Both the position numbers and the translations under genes were made by a program. Below the pieces are notes generated by a model that worked only from the letters and a program-made list of their open reading frames with translations, did not search any database and was not told the DNA's origin. DNA of 64,000 nucleotides. Source: Corallium rubrum (Eukaryota > Cnidaria > Anthozoa > Scleralcyonacea > Coralliidae). Positions 38,280 to 49,797 of this stretch are shown here, piece by piece; positions within the stretch are counted from its first letter, which is position 1; every line of letters begins with the position of its first letter. The DNA is taken from NCBI GenBank assembly GCA_964035015.1, contig OZ035997.1:59832285-59896284 (forward strand). Direction: 5' to 3'.

Positions 38280-39380
38280 GATGAGTAGGTCTGAACTTAC
38301 TAACCGTTTTGTTCCACAACTGACAAGATGCCGCGCGTAATGTGCCATGCGCATGCCATTTGATACTCGCCGCTTTTCCCCTCGGAACCGTTCAAAAGTC
38401 GTCAACATGAAAGCCTATCGGCATTGGAGGCTAAAATATCACAACCCTACATCAAATAACTACCAAGTTGAGAGTATTTTGTTCATTGTGGCATATTCTA
38501 ACTTCGGCCGAAGTGACATTTAAAAACCTGGGCAAGATCAGGCAACGATTTCTAGTCAAGCATGCGCATTGGATTAGCCAATCAGAACGGGCCCTGAAAT
38601 GGCTGTTACCAGAGCCTCGTGAGAGTATGGGAACGCGCGGGTCTGGGTACGAGATTGGATAGTCGCGTGAGTTGTTCCCAGGACTTCAAAAACATAAACA
38701 AAGACGGCGGTAAATTTTTTTTCCCCACCACCCTTATTTCCCCCAGAAAAAGGTGAATAGTTTGTAAAACGGCTTGTGAAAGGACGCCGGAAACAGTGAG
38801 AATCAGTCTCCCACAACGTGAAGAAATAGAAAGATATTTTAGTGAATCGTAAGATATTAAGTTGGGTGACAACGAATTCAGTACGTTGCGGTCAACCGTG
38901 CCGTGGCTTCTGAAACGCACGCAGTTTAATTGAGCTCAAAGCCCCATTTCTACAATTTTGAGAACAAAAAAGTGTCGTTAAAATTGAAGAAAATTAACTA
39001 AAGACTGACAGTAAAAATATTTTGTGGCAATAGGGAAGATTTTGCAGAAATTAACAACATTTGCATGTCGTCGCCGCTATGAAATTAGTAGCGTAGGCAT
39101 GTCAAACTTTATTGTAAGATCTGAGTGAGACAAATAAAACTGATTATATATTACTATGTACGAAGGGAATTATACATAAATTTAGCACAACATTGTGGCA
39201 GTTAAGAGGTCTTGCTCGACATAAGACAGGATCTGAGTACGTTTTAAAGACAGCATTAACTAGTAAACAAGTCGTCGGATGAAAGGAATGAATACATAAT
39301 TTACCCACTCTCTACAATTTTCCCATTACGAAATACCTCTCAGATATCAAAAGCAGTAATGGAATAAAAGGAAACCAGCA
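38280..39380. other. No confident gene; CpG-richer stretch at 38320-38700
   Basis: The stretch has more CG than its surroundings and several short frames on both strands, but no recognisable motif, splice pair or repeat boundary. Confidence 0.35.
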
Positions 39381-39387
39381 TTTAATT

Positions 39388-39723
39388 TTGTGGCACGCAG
39401 AAGGCAAATTCTCAGTTTATAGTCGATCAAACATTCGCTATCAATTTGACTCCAATGCGGCTTCTTCGTACCATCACTTCGTCTTCGATATTGATACACC
39501 TTCCTGGCTAAATTGTCTTCTTTCACCTATCAGAAGAACGTCAGTGTCTCCACTAATTGGACAACATAGTTTAAAACTCTGGTTGACCGACAGATTGTTA
39601 GTAAATCTTGAAGATATCTTGGTCGTCATACGATCACAAAACACGATGAGCCCGCGATATTTTTTAACAGCGCAGACAAAATTCCCTGCTGCTGTGCTGC
39701 CTCAGTACGCCCGGCAGCAATGA
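39388..39723 (+). other. Unassigned 111-codon open frame
   Basis: ORF beginning MWHAEGKFSVYSRSNIRYQF and ending AAVLPQYARQQ. It has no recognised motif and no conserved second copy in the window. It could be chance or a transposon relic. Confidence 0.2.
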
Positions 39724-40061
39724 TAAAAATAAGTACGCAATGCGTACATGTGACTACCGCTATTAATTACAGAACGAGATGTAGACTTGAAATGCATGAA
39801 AATGTGTGAAAAGCACAGACACACACACACAAAAAAATGTGGATAAATCCTAGCTAGAGAACCACTCTACTGGTCCTTTGAACAACCCAATTTAACTTTT
39901 ATCCACTGAACAGCACTATCAGATACATAACTATTCAGTTGATAAAATTTTATATTAGGTTGTTCAAAGCATGATTAGTGCTGTTCTTTATCTAGAACTT
40001 ATCAACTAGATAAGCTATCTTGGCTTTGTACAACTCCCCCCAGATCATATACATGTAGATT

Positions 40062-40178
40062 ATTTTTGTGGAAACTCCGTAAAATATTTATTTGGTAAGC
40101 TTTCAGCCTGTTGACTCAGGCCGAAACTGTTAGCAAATAAATAATTTTCATCGTGTTTCCACAAAAATAATCTATATA
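40062..40178. repeat. Palindrome with GACTCAGGCCGAAAC centre
   Basis: GATTATTTTTGTGGAAACTC / ..GTTTCCACAAAAATAATC arms around CAGCCTGTTGACTCAGGCCG and AAACTG. The centre recalls a broken hammerhead. Confidence 0.6.
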
Positions 40179-40189
40179 CATTATCGCCT

Positions 40190-40700
40190 TGAAAACTTTC
40201 AAAGAATTAATCACTCCAGATAATCAACATTGTGTTCCAAAACAACATTTTACCTGCCATAAATATGCTGTCAGTGGCATCAAGTGTAATGCACATCACT
40301 AATATTTTGTGATTCTGCTAGTATTTTAAATAAGACAGTACAACAATACTCAGTATTGTAGTTTCAACAGATATATTTCTTCATTTCAAGGTTTTCAACA
40401 TATTCAAGGCTTTAAGTTTCCCAACACTTGACAATAGCTTTACAACAATTTATCAAAATATACAATTGGTGGCACATAGATTATAGAATGTTTCAGTACT
40501 TTCACAAGAGTTAGACTTCTGGTGTACCTACTAGCTATTCTGTGGACAGATCACTGTAGCAGCTCTGGTGTCCACAAACATTGGTTTCTTAATTTCATTA
40601 TACAAGATATTGAACAACACCTAAAACAAGTAAACAAAGCACCAAGTCACGGTTTTGTAATGTCTATGTAACAGCCAACACATTTTGTTTAAACTAAATT
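40190..40700. other. No gene seen
   Basis: AT-rich non-coding sequence. Confidence 0.45.
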
Positions 40701-40719
40701 AAACAAACCTTATTTATAC

Positions 40720-40985
40720 TGGATAACTCTATCAGTTATATCCAAACAGTTATCCTCAGAGGTCCAGTACAGGCCCACCCTCATTGGTCCAGTGTTACTA
40801 CAGGAGGAAACCTGAGTACCCGGAGGAAACCTGTGGTGTTTGGTAGAGTCAAACTGGAAGCACTCTTCTCGAATGTGGCCAAGGTGAATTATTTTAATCA
40901 GATAACTGCACCGTGCAGATATTGAACCCAGCTCGCAGAGGTGAAAGGCACGTGCACTAACCACTATGCCACCAACACCACCTAG
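40720..40985 (-). mobile_element. tRNA-derived SINE with conserved central block
   Basis: On minus: GGTGGCATAGTGGTTAGTGC (A box), GAGCTGGGTTCAATATC (B box), then a body with GGTTTCCTCCGGGTACTCAG and GTTTCCTCCTGTAGTAACAC. tRNA-like head plus a conserved body is diagnostic of a SINE. Confidence 0.78.
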
Positions 40986-40989
40986 TATA

Positions 40990-42015
40990 AATTTCTTATA
41001 TATAGTGTAAATACAGGGCACTGTGATATATACTTCTTGAACTCATTAATAATTCCCAAACCAAACAGATAGGAAAATCAAAGGTTTGATACGTGATCAA
41101 ACAATTCATTTCCTGATTTGTTTGATCACGAAACAATGAAAGTTGTGTTTGATCTAATATCAAAACACCTAGCTCGAAGTTGGTTAAAACACACTTCTCA
41201 CTCTTAGTGTATGCACTGGTGTATGATATATACATGTACTGTAAATGCAGTATAAACATGAGTCACTGACCAGTGAGCACAACACAATTCAACCAAAATT
41301 AAACTTATAAAGCGATTTTATCATTATAAATAATTTAGGTATATATCAGTTTCTTCGATAAAAGAAGGTTGAAGGCCCAACTTCTAGCAAACTTTATAAG
41401 CTGAATATTTCTAGTACTCTTTCCGATCAAGTACTTATAGATTTTGTATATAGTATATAAGATAAACAACGTCACAATTTTGAAACTATTTCTTACCTTG
41501 TATAAACTGATCAATGTGGACAGAAACCGTTCCAAGTAGAAAAGATTTGCAAAGTAATAATTAACACTTTCAAAAATCAAAACTGTCATCGAGAAAGCAA
41601 CCAAAATGCAAAGACGAGATTCACTTTAGTTTATTCCCGCGAGGCCACGAAGACAACTCGAGTACTTCCCGAATACTTGGCGATCAATGGCGATCTTCTC
41701 GACTATATAGCGATCGCGTCGAATATCTGGCGATGGCTGCACGAGTATGACGTAAGTGCGGTCCAAAACAATCGCGCAAGCAACACGCCGACATTATGGC
41801 TACCGCTGACAGGTCAGCGGTAGTCACAAAAATTAAAAATTAGAAACGGTAATGTAACAATGTCGTAAGCGGCATAATTAATGCCTTTTTTGACCTAAAC
41901 TCCTGCCTTTTGTTTAGGCCATCAGGGTTAAGTGTTCTTAATTGAGCTGCCCAAAATGCCTCTCTTGTCAAGAGTTTGTTGTCAACGTGATTACTAGTAT
42001 CTTCAATCATTCCAA
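40990..42015. other. No gene seen
   Basis: Contains the AACTCATTAATAATTCCCAA repeat motif (41040) and a CG-richer patch at 41640-41820. No exon recognised. Confidence 0.4.
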
Positions 42016-42019
42016 TACA

Positions 42020-42090
42020 AACTAGAAATACATAAACGCAACCCCCTCGCCCGCTTTTAACACATTAAATATACATAATCCCCCCCCCCC
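42020..42090 (+). mobile_element. ACTAGAAATACATAAACGCA terminus fragment
   Basis: Same family as the left end of 5293-6838, followed by a C-run (42074-42091). Confidence 0.65.
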
Positions 42091-42094
42091 CCGA

Positions 42095-43090
42095 TTAAAA
42101 TAAGCACCTGATCTGTTTTTTTATACAAATATAAACACCCTTGCCCTCCTGGCCTCCTTTACATCCTGTTTTATCACTTTTATGAATGAAATTTTTCTAT
42201 TATTGACCAATTTCCAAAGCAATCTTTTATTCCAAAATAATAAAGCAGTGGCTGAGGAAAAACTTGTGTCACGACCTAACTTAATAGCACCAGAAACTGA
42301 TAGCAAAAACAAACAATAATTACAGACGCTTATATCAAGGTGCCTATTAAACTGTTTTAATAATATGATTCCTCATGTTCCAAATATAATGTTGAACCTC
42401 GAAGAAAAACATCAGAACAGAAAAAAACGTGGGTAACAGCCTGAAAACTATAGGTATAAGAGAGGAAAAACTAACCAGGGAAGAACTATAACTTAATGCA
42501 AAGTTTTACTCGAACCATGGAAAACAACGCCTGGGAAAATGTATATTATTTGACAAGATTTTTGCTGTTTTAACTGAGTTTATTTAATACTGAAAAGGTT
42601 TCGGATATATACCGACTCTAATCAGCTAAAGAAACGGCTGGAAAGTTAAATACGAATCACTGCTTACCGTTAAATTTTCTTTTGGCTCTTCTCAGATGCT
42701 GCAAACACTGCCATACGGGCTACGGCGTTTGGTTTCCGTGTTTTTTTCGTTAGCAAAAAGCAATCAATTCTCTTCAAAATGTGAAAAGCTGTTTGTGTTG
42801 ATGTTCCTTTCAATTCACTGTTTTCTCTCGAGCCAATTATACCAGTGCATAAGTCTTTTGCTGGCTTTGAACAGACACACGAAGAAACATCTTTTTGTTT
42901 TTTTCAGTCACATTTGGCGGCATCTTTTCCGATCTTTATCGCAATTTTTCATGCTTTTTCAATGGTTTCTAGTCGTGTTTAACATTGTTTGGTTCATCCC
43001 ACTGCAACATCTCTTCTTGGCTTTCCTTTTTCGGTCATTTGTAAACCAATTTTTCTGACAAAGATTTTGTTTCGCTTGAGCCGCGAAAGT
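42095..43090. other. No confident gene
   Basis: A 120-codon plus-strand frame at 42696-43058 is Phe/Leu-rich because of T-rich sequence and shows no motif. The complementary strand has many stops. Confidence 0.4.
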
Positions 43091-43104
43091 TGCGGATTTG
43101 TTGA

Positions 43105-43132
43105 CATACATATATATATATATATATATAAA
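43105..43132. repeat. (TA)n tract next to GC cassette copy 3
   Basis: About 12 TA units. Confidence 0.95.
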
Positions 43133-43154
43133 CATCTCGCAGAATTTCTTTCCC

Positions 43155-43255
43155 ACTTGCGTGTAATTTCGCGTGTAAGTGAACTCCACGCGTGTCGAGA
43201 TTAGCACCCTCACCCGGGCTCCGGGCCTTCGGCCGTACGCCCGGGCTCGGAGATA
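43155..43255 (+). repeat. GC-rich hairpin cassette, copy 3
   Basis: GCGTGTAAGTGAACTCCACG, CGTGTCGAGATTAGCACCCT, CCGGGCTCCGGGCCTTCGGC and CGTACGCCCGGGCTCGG. It again lies between a TA tract and Penelope-like sequence. Confidence 0.8.
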
Positions 43256-43990
43256 ACATTAAAATCCCTATACTAAGTTCATGTATAGTGTGGTTAAAAT
43301 GAACGGCTGTTTCACATGTCCGCTTTTCTGTGGTCATGGCAGACTTGTGATTTCGAAACCTAACCTTAAATTGTGTGGATGTGGAACCTATATACTGCAC
43401 ATGGCATTTGGTGCACGAAAACAAGTGAATCACATTGCTCGACGTACAGCTTATCCCCTGCTTAATCCTATATCTTTGCCCCGCCGTGGCATAGCTTTTA
43501 AAGCAATCAGATTGTATGAGGCATTTTTTTGCATAAAATCACATTTCCCTTTACGTTTAAAGCAACCAAGCTCCTGCTGGTTACTCTGGGAAATATTGGG
43601 GGCAGATCGGATTTAAGTCTAGATGGCGCTAAAATTTATTTCAAATTTTTTGTTCTCCTATAGGCCGGAATAATAGATTTTGGAGTAAAAAGATTCTTAA
43701 CTTTACTAGATTGTGAAAGAAGGTCAGAATGTTTCTAAAAAAATTTGGGAATGTCGGGCAATTTAGGATTATAATCCAAGACCAGCGGATAGACCTTCTT
43801 CTTATCCTTTGTACTGGGCTTAAGAAGTTGCGACCTATAAATTCCCAAAGCTTTTTGAATCTGTCGATCAACAAGTTTGGTATCATAATTTTGATGGTCT
43901 AGATATTTCTTATATTCACAACAGCGTTGTTTTCGAAAATTATCTGTTGAGCAGTTTCTAGTAATTCTCAAAGCCACTCCAAAAGGAATA
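43256..43990 (-). mobile_element. Degraded Penelope-like element
   Basis: Three collinear minus-strand pieces. At 43977-43735: ALRITRNCSTDNFRKQRCCE, then LVDRQIQKALGIYRSQLLKP and KVYPLVLDYNPKLPDIPKFF, the linker region after the RT. At about 43680-43600: the RRTKNLK-type segment. At 43433-43275: LFSCTKCHVQYIGSTSTQFK and VRFRNHKSAM, the GIY-YIG domain. Frameshifts separate the pieces. It belongs to a lineage different from the 28-31 kb copies. Confidence 0.82.
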
Positions 43991-44054
43991 GAAATCTTGA
44001 CGTGGCGAGGATGAGAACTACCATTTAGAAAAATCTACTATTATTTTTGATTTT

Positions 44055-44100
44055 GTTAAACTGATGAAGACTGAAGGTCGAAATGTTTTCAATAAATACT
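44055..44100 (+). ncRNA. Hammerhead-like motif, inverted relative to the Penelope relic
   Basis: CTGATGA (44061-44067), GAC/GTC helix II with a UGAAG loop, and GAAA (44080-44083) are exact for the core. Helix III is poor (TGTTTTC). Confidence 0.4.
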
Positions 44101-44131
44101 TGAACAGTTCGAAGTTTTCCTGACTTTGATT

Positions 44132-44347
44132 TTAGCCTAGGCGTTTATAATTGTCCATGGCAGACGACAAAATTATAATACAGAAATGAATATATATATA
44201 TTGTATTCACCAATAACAAGTGCAATCCTTTCAACGGTTTACACATAGATTTCAACATTTGGTGGCACTGTTGTTTAAAATGCTGCAGTGTGCCTTTAAT
44301 AGGAATCGTTATGTTATATGTATAGGATAAAGCCCGAGAACGAGGGA
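44132..44347 (+). repeat. Direct repeat, copy 1
   Basis: Nearly identical to 44633-44873 (AGCCTAGGCGTTTAT.., CAATCCTTTCAACGGTTTAC, TTTGGTGGCACTGTTGTTTA). Copy 2 has a few extra bases near its start. The spacer is about 285 bp. Confidence 0.88.
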
Positions 44348-44632
44348 TGTATGGATTATACGTATAGAAAATATATATTATTGTAATTTATCATCACAAT
44401 TAAGTGCAAAATGGTTAGGAGCATGCGTGATTTAAAATAATTTCGTCCATCCGCTTGCTCGATCGATCGTTCGTTCGTTCGCCCGTTTTTCTTTTGTTTC
44501 AAAGTAAAAGACGTCGCGGAGCTAGAATGAGGCATGGACAGATTGCGTGCATGCCGAGATCAGACTTTGGTGTTCCAACTATGGTCATCGAAGCAAAGCA
44601 AGAGAAGAATACTGTACTAAATGCTTGATCTT

Positions 44633-44873
44633 AGCCTAGGGGTTTATTAAGGTATAATTGTCCATGGCAGACGATTATAATACAAAATTATAATACAGAA
44701 ATGAATATATATATTGTATTCACCAATAACAAGTGCAATCCTTTCAACGGTTTACACATAGATTTCAACATTTGGTGGCACTGTTGTTTAAAATGCTGCA
44801 GTGTGCCTTTAATAGGAATCGTTATTTTATATGTATAGGATAAAGCCCGAGAACGAGGGATGTATGCTATATA
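44633..44873 (+). repeat. Direct repeat, copy 2, continuing into a palindrome
   Basis: Copy 2 runs into the 44839-44941 hairpin (GGATAAAGCCCGAGAACGAG / ..GTTCGAGGTCTTTATCC, tip CCGAGGACGTGAAGCGTCCAGG). Copy 1 contains only the first part of that hairpin. Confidence 0.85.
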
Positions 44874-45049
44874 CAGCCCCGAGGACGTGAAGCGTCCAGG
44901 GCTGTATATAGCATACATCCCGACGTTCGAGGTCTTTATCCGACTTATTTCATGATTAAGGAGGTTTTCCAACAAACTTTTGTCTATTTTTTCCACCTTG
45001 AACAAAGATTTTCGTAGTTTTTTCTTCATTTCTTATCTAATTAGTATTC

Positions 45050-45360
45050 ATAGGGCTATATGTTATATACAGCCCGCGGTACATCAAAGAAATTCGACTC
45101 AATCATGAAATAATTTTATTTGTAACCGACTCGGTATCATTCCTTAGAGAATTAACCTCTTTATACTGGTTGATGTCGAATTATTTTATCTATTTGTACA
45201 TGATTCCGGAGTTATATGTAAATCATAGTGGATTATTGAGCTCTTATACCAGTTCTCGTTGACTAAGATTGGTTTAAAACTTTGTTCCTGTTTGAAAGTG
45301 GGCCGGGATTTTATTCAGTCAAACAGAATCTATTTATCAATCATGCACGAATTAGTCTTT
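45050..45360. other. No gene seen
   Basis: AT-rich non-coding sequence. Confidence 0.45.
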
Positions 45361-45362
45361 AA

Positions 45363-45546
45363 GCCTGGTTTTCATATGTCGCCGATCGTCGGCGATTTGT
45401 GATATAGATGCATGTTAAAACGGGAAGTGCAGCAGCATGTTAAGTAATAAAGAACAATGCAGAAAAGCAGTGCTTTTATTCTTTTACTTAACATGAATCT
45501 AAATCACAAATCGCCGACGATCGGCGACATATGAAAACCAGGCTTT
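45363..45546. mobile_element. 184-bp MITE (AAGCCTGGTTTTCATATGTC)
   Basis: Ends TTAAGCCTGGTTTTCATATG and its inverted copy, with inner GCCGATCGTCGGCGA. A second copy is at 48844-49024. The TTAA-like flank suggests a TTA/TTAA target. Confidence 0.87.
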
Positions 45547-45549
45547 AAT

Positions 45550-46125
45550 GCGTGGGAATTTTTTTGTTTCGGCAATTCTTAGTTCATACTGAAATTTTAA
45601 TTTATTTCAGTACGAAAATTTATGTTAACACTCCCAAATTTTAATTTGGATATCTTATACAATAATATTGTGATGAACATAATAAATAAAGCTGCTTGTA
45701 TTGCATACAAGTTAAATACATTCCAATATACTATACCCTTTGCTTTGCACGAGTACGTTTGATAGACACTTAGGTCGATCGATCGCCAGTAAACACCTGA
45801 TCGTCCAACCAACCGTATCATTTAATGCAACGGGAATTTATACCGCAAGTCAAGAACTTCATTTCCATAAGAGGTTGTCTTCTTCTAAATGTGGTATTGA
45901 ATCTGTGTTGCGTGTTCTAAATTTTTATCTTTAGAAATAAGGGGTAATCTATTTAATTGACGTTTATCAGTACAAAATTATAACTTTGTCGTACTAGTTT
46001 ATGCAATGTACTACACATACCTATACAATTTGTCTTTGCGTAAATTAAATTATATGAGAGCGTCATGTATATAATATCGGATGTTTATCTCTTCATTTCA
46101 TGGTTGGTCATTGGGGAGCTCAAGG
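45550..46125. other. No gene seen
   Basis: AT-rich non-coding sequence. Confidence 0.45.
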
Positions 46126-46129
46126 AAAC

Positions 46130-46330
46130 AAAAACGCCGCAGTGGCGGCGCCAGGGTACGAGAAGTGGGGGGGGGGGGGGGGACAATGTGAGTGGCGAAA
46201 GCGCGAGCACTAGGGGACTCCCCTGGAAAATTTTGAAATCTAGAGTCTCTGAAATGCCATTTCCTGCAATACGGGGAGATTTTACAGAATTTTGAAAATT
46301 ATAAAACATCATAAAAAACACTAAAATCTA
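46130..46330 (+). mobile_element. Fragment of a GGCGGCGCCAGGG-type element with G-run
   Basis: CAGTGGCGGCGCCAGGGTAC, a 16-base G run, and TCTGAAATGCCATTTCCTGC, which recurs inverted at 23620-23650 in the hAT-type MITE. Confidence 0.55.
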
Positions 46331-46832
46331 CACATTTCAGGTCTTTGTATGGGATATTTCATGGACAATTACTAGATACTGTCAAAAAATTAAGAGAGAT
46401 ATCTAACAGTGCCATTCTATTTCGAATCATCGATATTAAAAAGAAATAAAATTACAATAATTTGACACCCACGTGGTCTCTTGACGGGTCTCTGCCTTCG
46501 AACATTTTACACCAAGAATAAATTCGATTTACTTCCAGTTGTTGTAAAAATGTAAACTCGTCCCCAGGCTATAATCTGTCCCACGGCAGGTAATTAGAAA
46601 AAAATATCGAAAGCACCCGAGCGCGTTCCGGAAATTTAACGATCAGGCTTCGGGTTTCATTCGGACATTGTAATCAGCGCCTGCTATACACTAGTGATAT
46701 ATACCGCTTAATTCATAATTGATTACTTGTCTTTCTTATATTCAAACGTTTATTTAGGTAGGTTGCCTGCCCTTATGCCAGTAGTTCCCATGAACCAGAT
46801 TTCAAATCTCAGTCAAAAACCTAACAACAACC

Positions 46833-46850
46833 CCCCCCCCCCCCCCCCAA
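46833..46850. repeat. Poly-C tract
   Basis: About 18 consecutive C. Confidence 0.95.
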
Positions 46851-46907
46851 CTTTTCTCCAGGAATTTGGACGAATTGGAAAATCGACCTTGGAGAGAACT
46901 TTTTATA

Positions 46908-47098
46908 TGCCAACTCTCATGACCGGTCAAACGAGCAAAAACTCTCATCAACTCTCATTAAAATTCGAACCAGCTCAAAGTTGATGAGAGTTGATAAGAG
47001 TGCATGAGAGTCGATGAGAGTTGGTGGTCAAACGCGACCGAGAGTTGCAACTCTCATCGACTCTCATCAACTCTCATCCTCGTTTGACAGGGCCTTTA
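46908..47098. mobile_element. Fold-back element built from ATGAGAGTTG units
   Basis: Ends TGACCGGTCAAACGAGC / CTCGTTTGACAGGGCC. The interior has about nine copies of AACTCTCATC in both orientations. Confidence 0.75.
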
Positions 47099-47099
47099 G

Positions 47100-47319
47100 T
47101 TGCTGCCCCTCGAGGTCTCTTTTGCTTTTGAACGAAGAACAAACACGCTAGTTTAGTCATGTGACTCACTTCCATATTTGGCATTGCCGTTCTGAATAAT
47201 AAATGTTTGACTTGTAACAATTATTTCGTTTTAATGTTGGAAAACTAAATACGGCCTCGTTCTGTGCAGTCAAGACCTCGGGCAATATTTTCCCAGTACG
47301 GACCTCCAGTTTGATAAAT

Positions 47320-47375
<56 letters not shown>

Positions 47376-47970
47376 CTTTAACACTAGCAAGAACGCAATA
47401 TATCTTCATTATCTAAATCTTTATCGTCATGTATATATGTTAAATCAAAGTACTGGCTTTTCGGTCTGTTTTAAAACATTGGCAGGAGAAAGAATCTGGT
47501 GTACTAATGTCACAAGTCACACGTGATGAACACAGGGGCAGAAAATAATCACATATTTGCAGGCCTGGGGGGGGGGGGGGGGAGCAGCAGGGGCAACTCC
47601 CATTCCCACATCGATCGCGACAAAATAAAAGGAAAAGGAAAAACATAGCTACACTGATTGTGTGTTCTCATACCCATCGGTATAGTCGCCACTTCCGGTA
47701 ACAAAATAGTAGTTATTATTTTCCGGATCATATTTCAAAAGGACCTAAAATTCTGTACTTTGACTGCAACAGAGAGACGATATAAGATTTTAGGTAAAAA
47801 TATTGCGTCCTTTAAATTCAAGATATGTTCCAAAGAGCGAATTAATCTAAAAAGGGCCCAAAACTGCTCAATTTTCAATTTCTAATTTTTAATTTTTATT
47901 AACATCCCTTTCTTGTTTTCACCATCATCCACTTTTACAACTATCCTAGGACGAGATCACTTCATTAAGG
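47100..47970. other. No gene seen; TA and G tracts
   Basis: (TA)n at 47323-47371 and a 14-base G run at 47568. No exon recognised. Confidence 0.5.
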
Positions 47971-48438
47971 TCTTCGTTAAGGTGTGCAAGGTCATTTCGG
48001 TAAAGCGCTTTTAATTCGTCAGAAAACTAATAATAGTTGTGAATTTTTTAATTAAAACCGGATGGTTTCACTAGGGAAGTTTTGCTGGAAATTTATCTCG
48101 GAATTGAACTGCAAAAAAGATTTTCAACAAAATAAAATGCTTTGTTCTCAAGTGCCCCGAGTGAAGCCTTATGGGCTGTGTTTATCGCAAAATCAAATAC
48201 AACATTGTATTCTACAAATTAATTATAGCTTTCTAACGATATCAATTTTATTTTTGTGGCATAAATTTTGACGAATTTAGAGCGCTTAATTTACCGAAAT
48301 GATCTTGCAAACCTTAACGCAGCTGTACACACTATATTCAACGGTGAAGCCAAATAATGCATGGTTGATTTATAGTTGTGCCAATGCTAATGCTAATGCT
48401 AATATCTAATGCTAATATCTCCTTCCTCAAAGCGATTA

Positions 48439-48570
48439 TTAAGTGTAGTGGCTCAATGGTTAGAGCGTCTAACAGGCCATTAGAAGGTTGTAGGTTCAAG
48501 CCCTGTCTGAGGGTTAGAAATCTCTTCTGAGTAATCTCAGATATCTCTTCTGCCAGTAATTGAGCATGAC
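48439..48570 (+). mobile_element. tRNA-derived SINE
   Basis: GTGGCTCAATGGTTAGAGCG (A box) and GTAGGTTCAAGCCCTG (B box) at tRNA-like spacing, then AGAAATCTCTTCTGAGTAAT. Not a functional tRNA: the arms do not close. Confidence 0.72.
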
Positions 48571-48843
48571 GAACGTTCACCACACGTCTGTTACATTACA
48601 CCAATTAAGTTCGCAAACGTACCACATGCACAATATGTATACGTACAAATTATCATACAACGCACAGATATAGGTTGAACGTTAAATGTTCTAATATTAT
48701 TCGAAGTTTAAACAGCAATTCCAAAGGTCAACTATCTGATGCATGTCCTAAATATTCATTTTCATGCGGTGTATTTCATTATCCATATCTCGGCATTCGC
48801 GACCTTTCAGACTTTCATGCTAAATGCACACACAAACATGCAT

Positions 48844-49024
48844 GCTTAAGCCCGGTTTTCATATGTCGCCGATCATAGGCGAGTTGTGATTTAGATGCAT
48901 GTTAAAACGTGAAGTGCAACAGCTTATTAAGAACAATGCAGAAAAGCAGTGCTTTTATTCTTTTATTTAACATGCATCTAAATCATGGGTCGGCGACGAT
49001 CGGCGACATATGAGAACCAGGCTT
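48844..49024. mobile_element. MITE, second AAGCCYGGTTTTCATATGTC copy
   Basis: TTAAGCCCGGTTTTCATATG ... CATATGAGAACCAGGCTTAA, about 180 bp. Very similar to 45363-45546, including the internal ACAATGCAGAAAAGCAGTGC. Confidence 0.87.
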
Positions 49025-49203
49025 AAATACACACACAGACATGCATGCTAACGCCTGTATTCTAAAAAAATTGAATAGTTAGAGAGTGAGTGTAGTCTCA
49101 TACTCAGTGAGGGTGAATGGAGACTCACTGAGTGTTGAATTGCACTTATTGAGTGTGAGGGGCACTCATTGGGTGTTTGTGTGAGTGAGCATTTAGAATA
49201 TAG

Positions 49204-49374
49204 GCGTAAAGACTATTTTCCACTCAGGAAAATTTTCCTCAGGACTGGAGCGGACAGGAAAGTTTTCTTTGTCTTGTGAGCTCTCGGTCGGAACTAATGA
49301 TCTTAACACAAAAGAAACTTTCCTGTCCGTTCCAATCCTACAAAAATTTTCCTGAGTGGAAACTAGCCTTAAGT
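49204..49374. mobile_element. Right-arm-only MITE (AAGACTATTTTCCACTCAGG)
   Basis: Ends TAAAGACTATTTTCCACTCA and TGAGTGGAAACTAGCCTTA. The left arm (34045-34055) is continuous: GGCGTTAGTGCAC. This gives an empty site at TTA. Confidence 0.82.
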
Positions 49375-49621
49375 GCACGCACATTCTTGTAAGTTAAGGC
49401 ATATAAATAAAGTTAAGAAAGTCTGTCGATCTACACGTGTAGATCGAAATGGAACATAAAACAATTAATAAACAGACTTAGTTGAAAAGCAAAATATAAT
49501 ACTGAGGCAACGTGCCGATCCAATTACCAGCAGCCGTTAACTTGTGGACTATTCTGCTAATGCAGGAAGCAATTATCAATTTACTTCATTATATTGTGTC
49601 GCTGATTATTGGCCAACCAGA

Positions 49622-49797
49622 ATGGATCGTTTTCACTCCCGTGATCGGTGGCCCCTTTGGGGTGGTGGAAGAATACGATTTTTTTTAATAAGGATAGAGC
49701 CAAGTTCCCATAGGATAAAGATGGTACTAATATGGCCGCCATTTCATTGCTTCGGTACACCAATATGGCCGCCGTGACGTCAGATGAAAACGATCTA
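49622..49797. mobile_element. Right-arm-only MITE (GGATCGTTTTCACTC)
   Basis: GGATCGTTTTCACTCCCGTG ... CAGATGAAAACGATC. The left arm reads through (GACCAACCAAAATAGTTGC on minus near 33795). A fragment of the same family is at 4048. Confidence 0.8.

Noticed and set aside
42696..43058. 120-codon hydrophobic ORF that could pass for a membrane protein
   Set aside because: Phe/Leu richness follows from T-rich DNA; no motif, no conserved copy, no splice or promoter context.
48439..48570. tRNA gene
   Set aside because: A and B boxes are present, but the stems do not form and the sequence recurs as an interspersed repeat, so it is a SINE.
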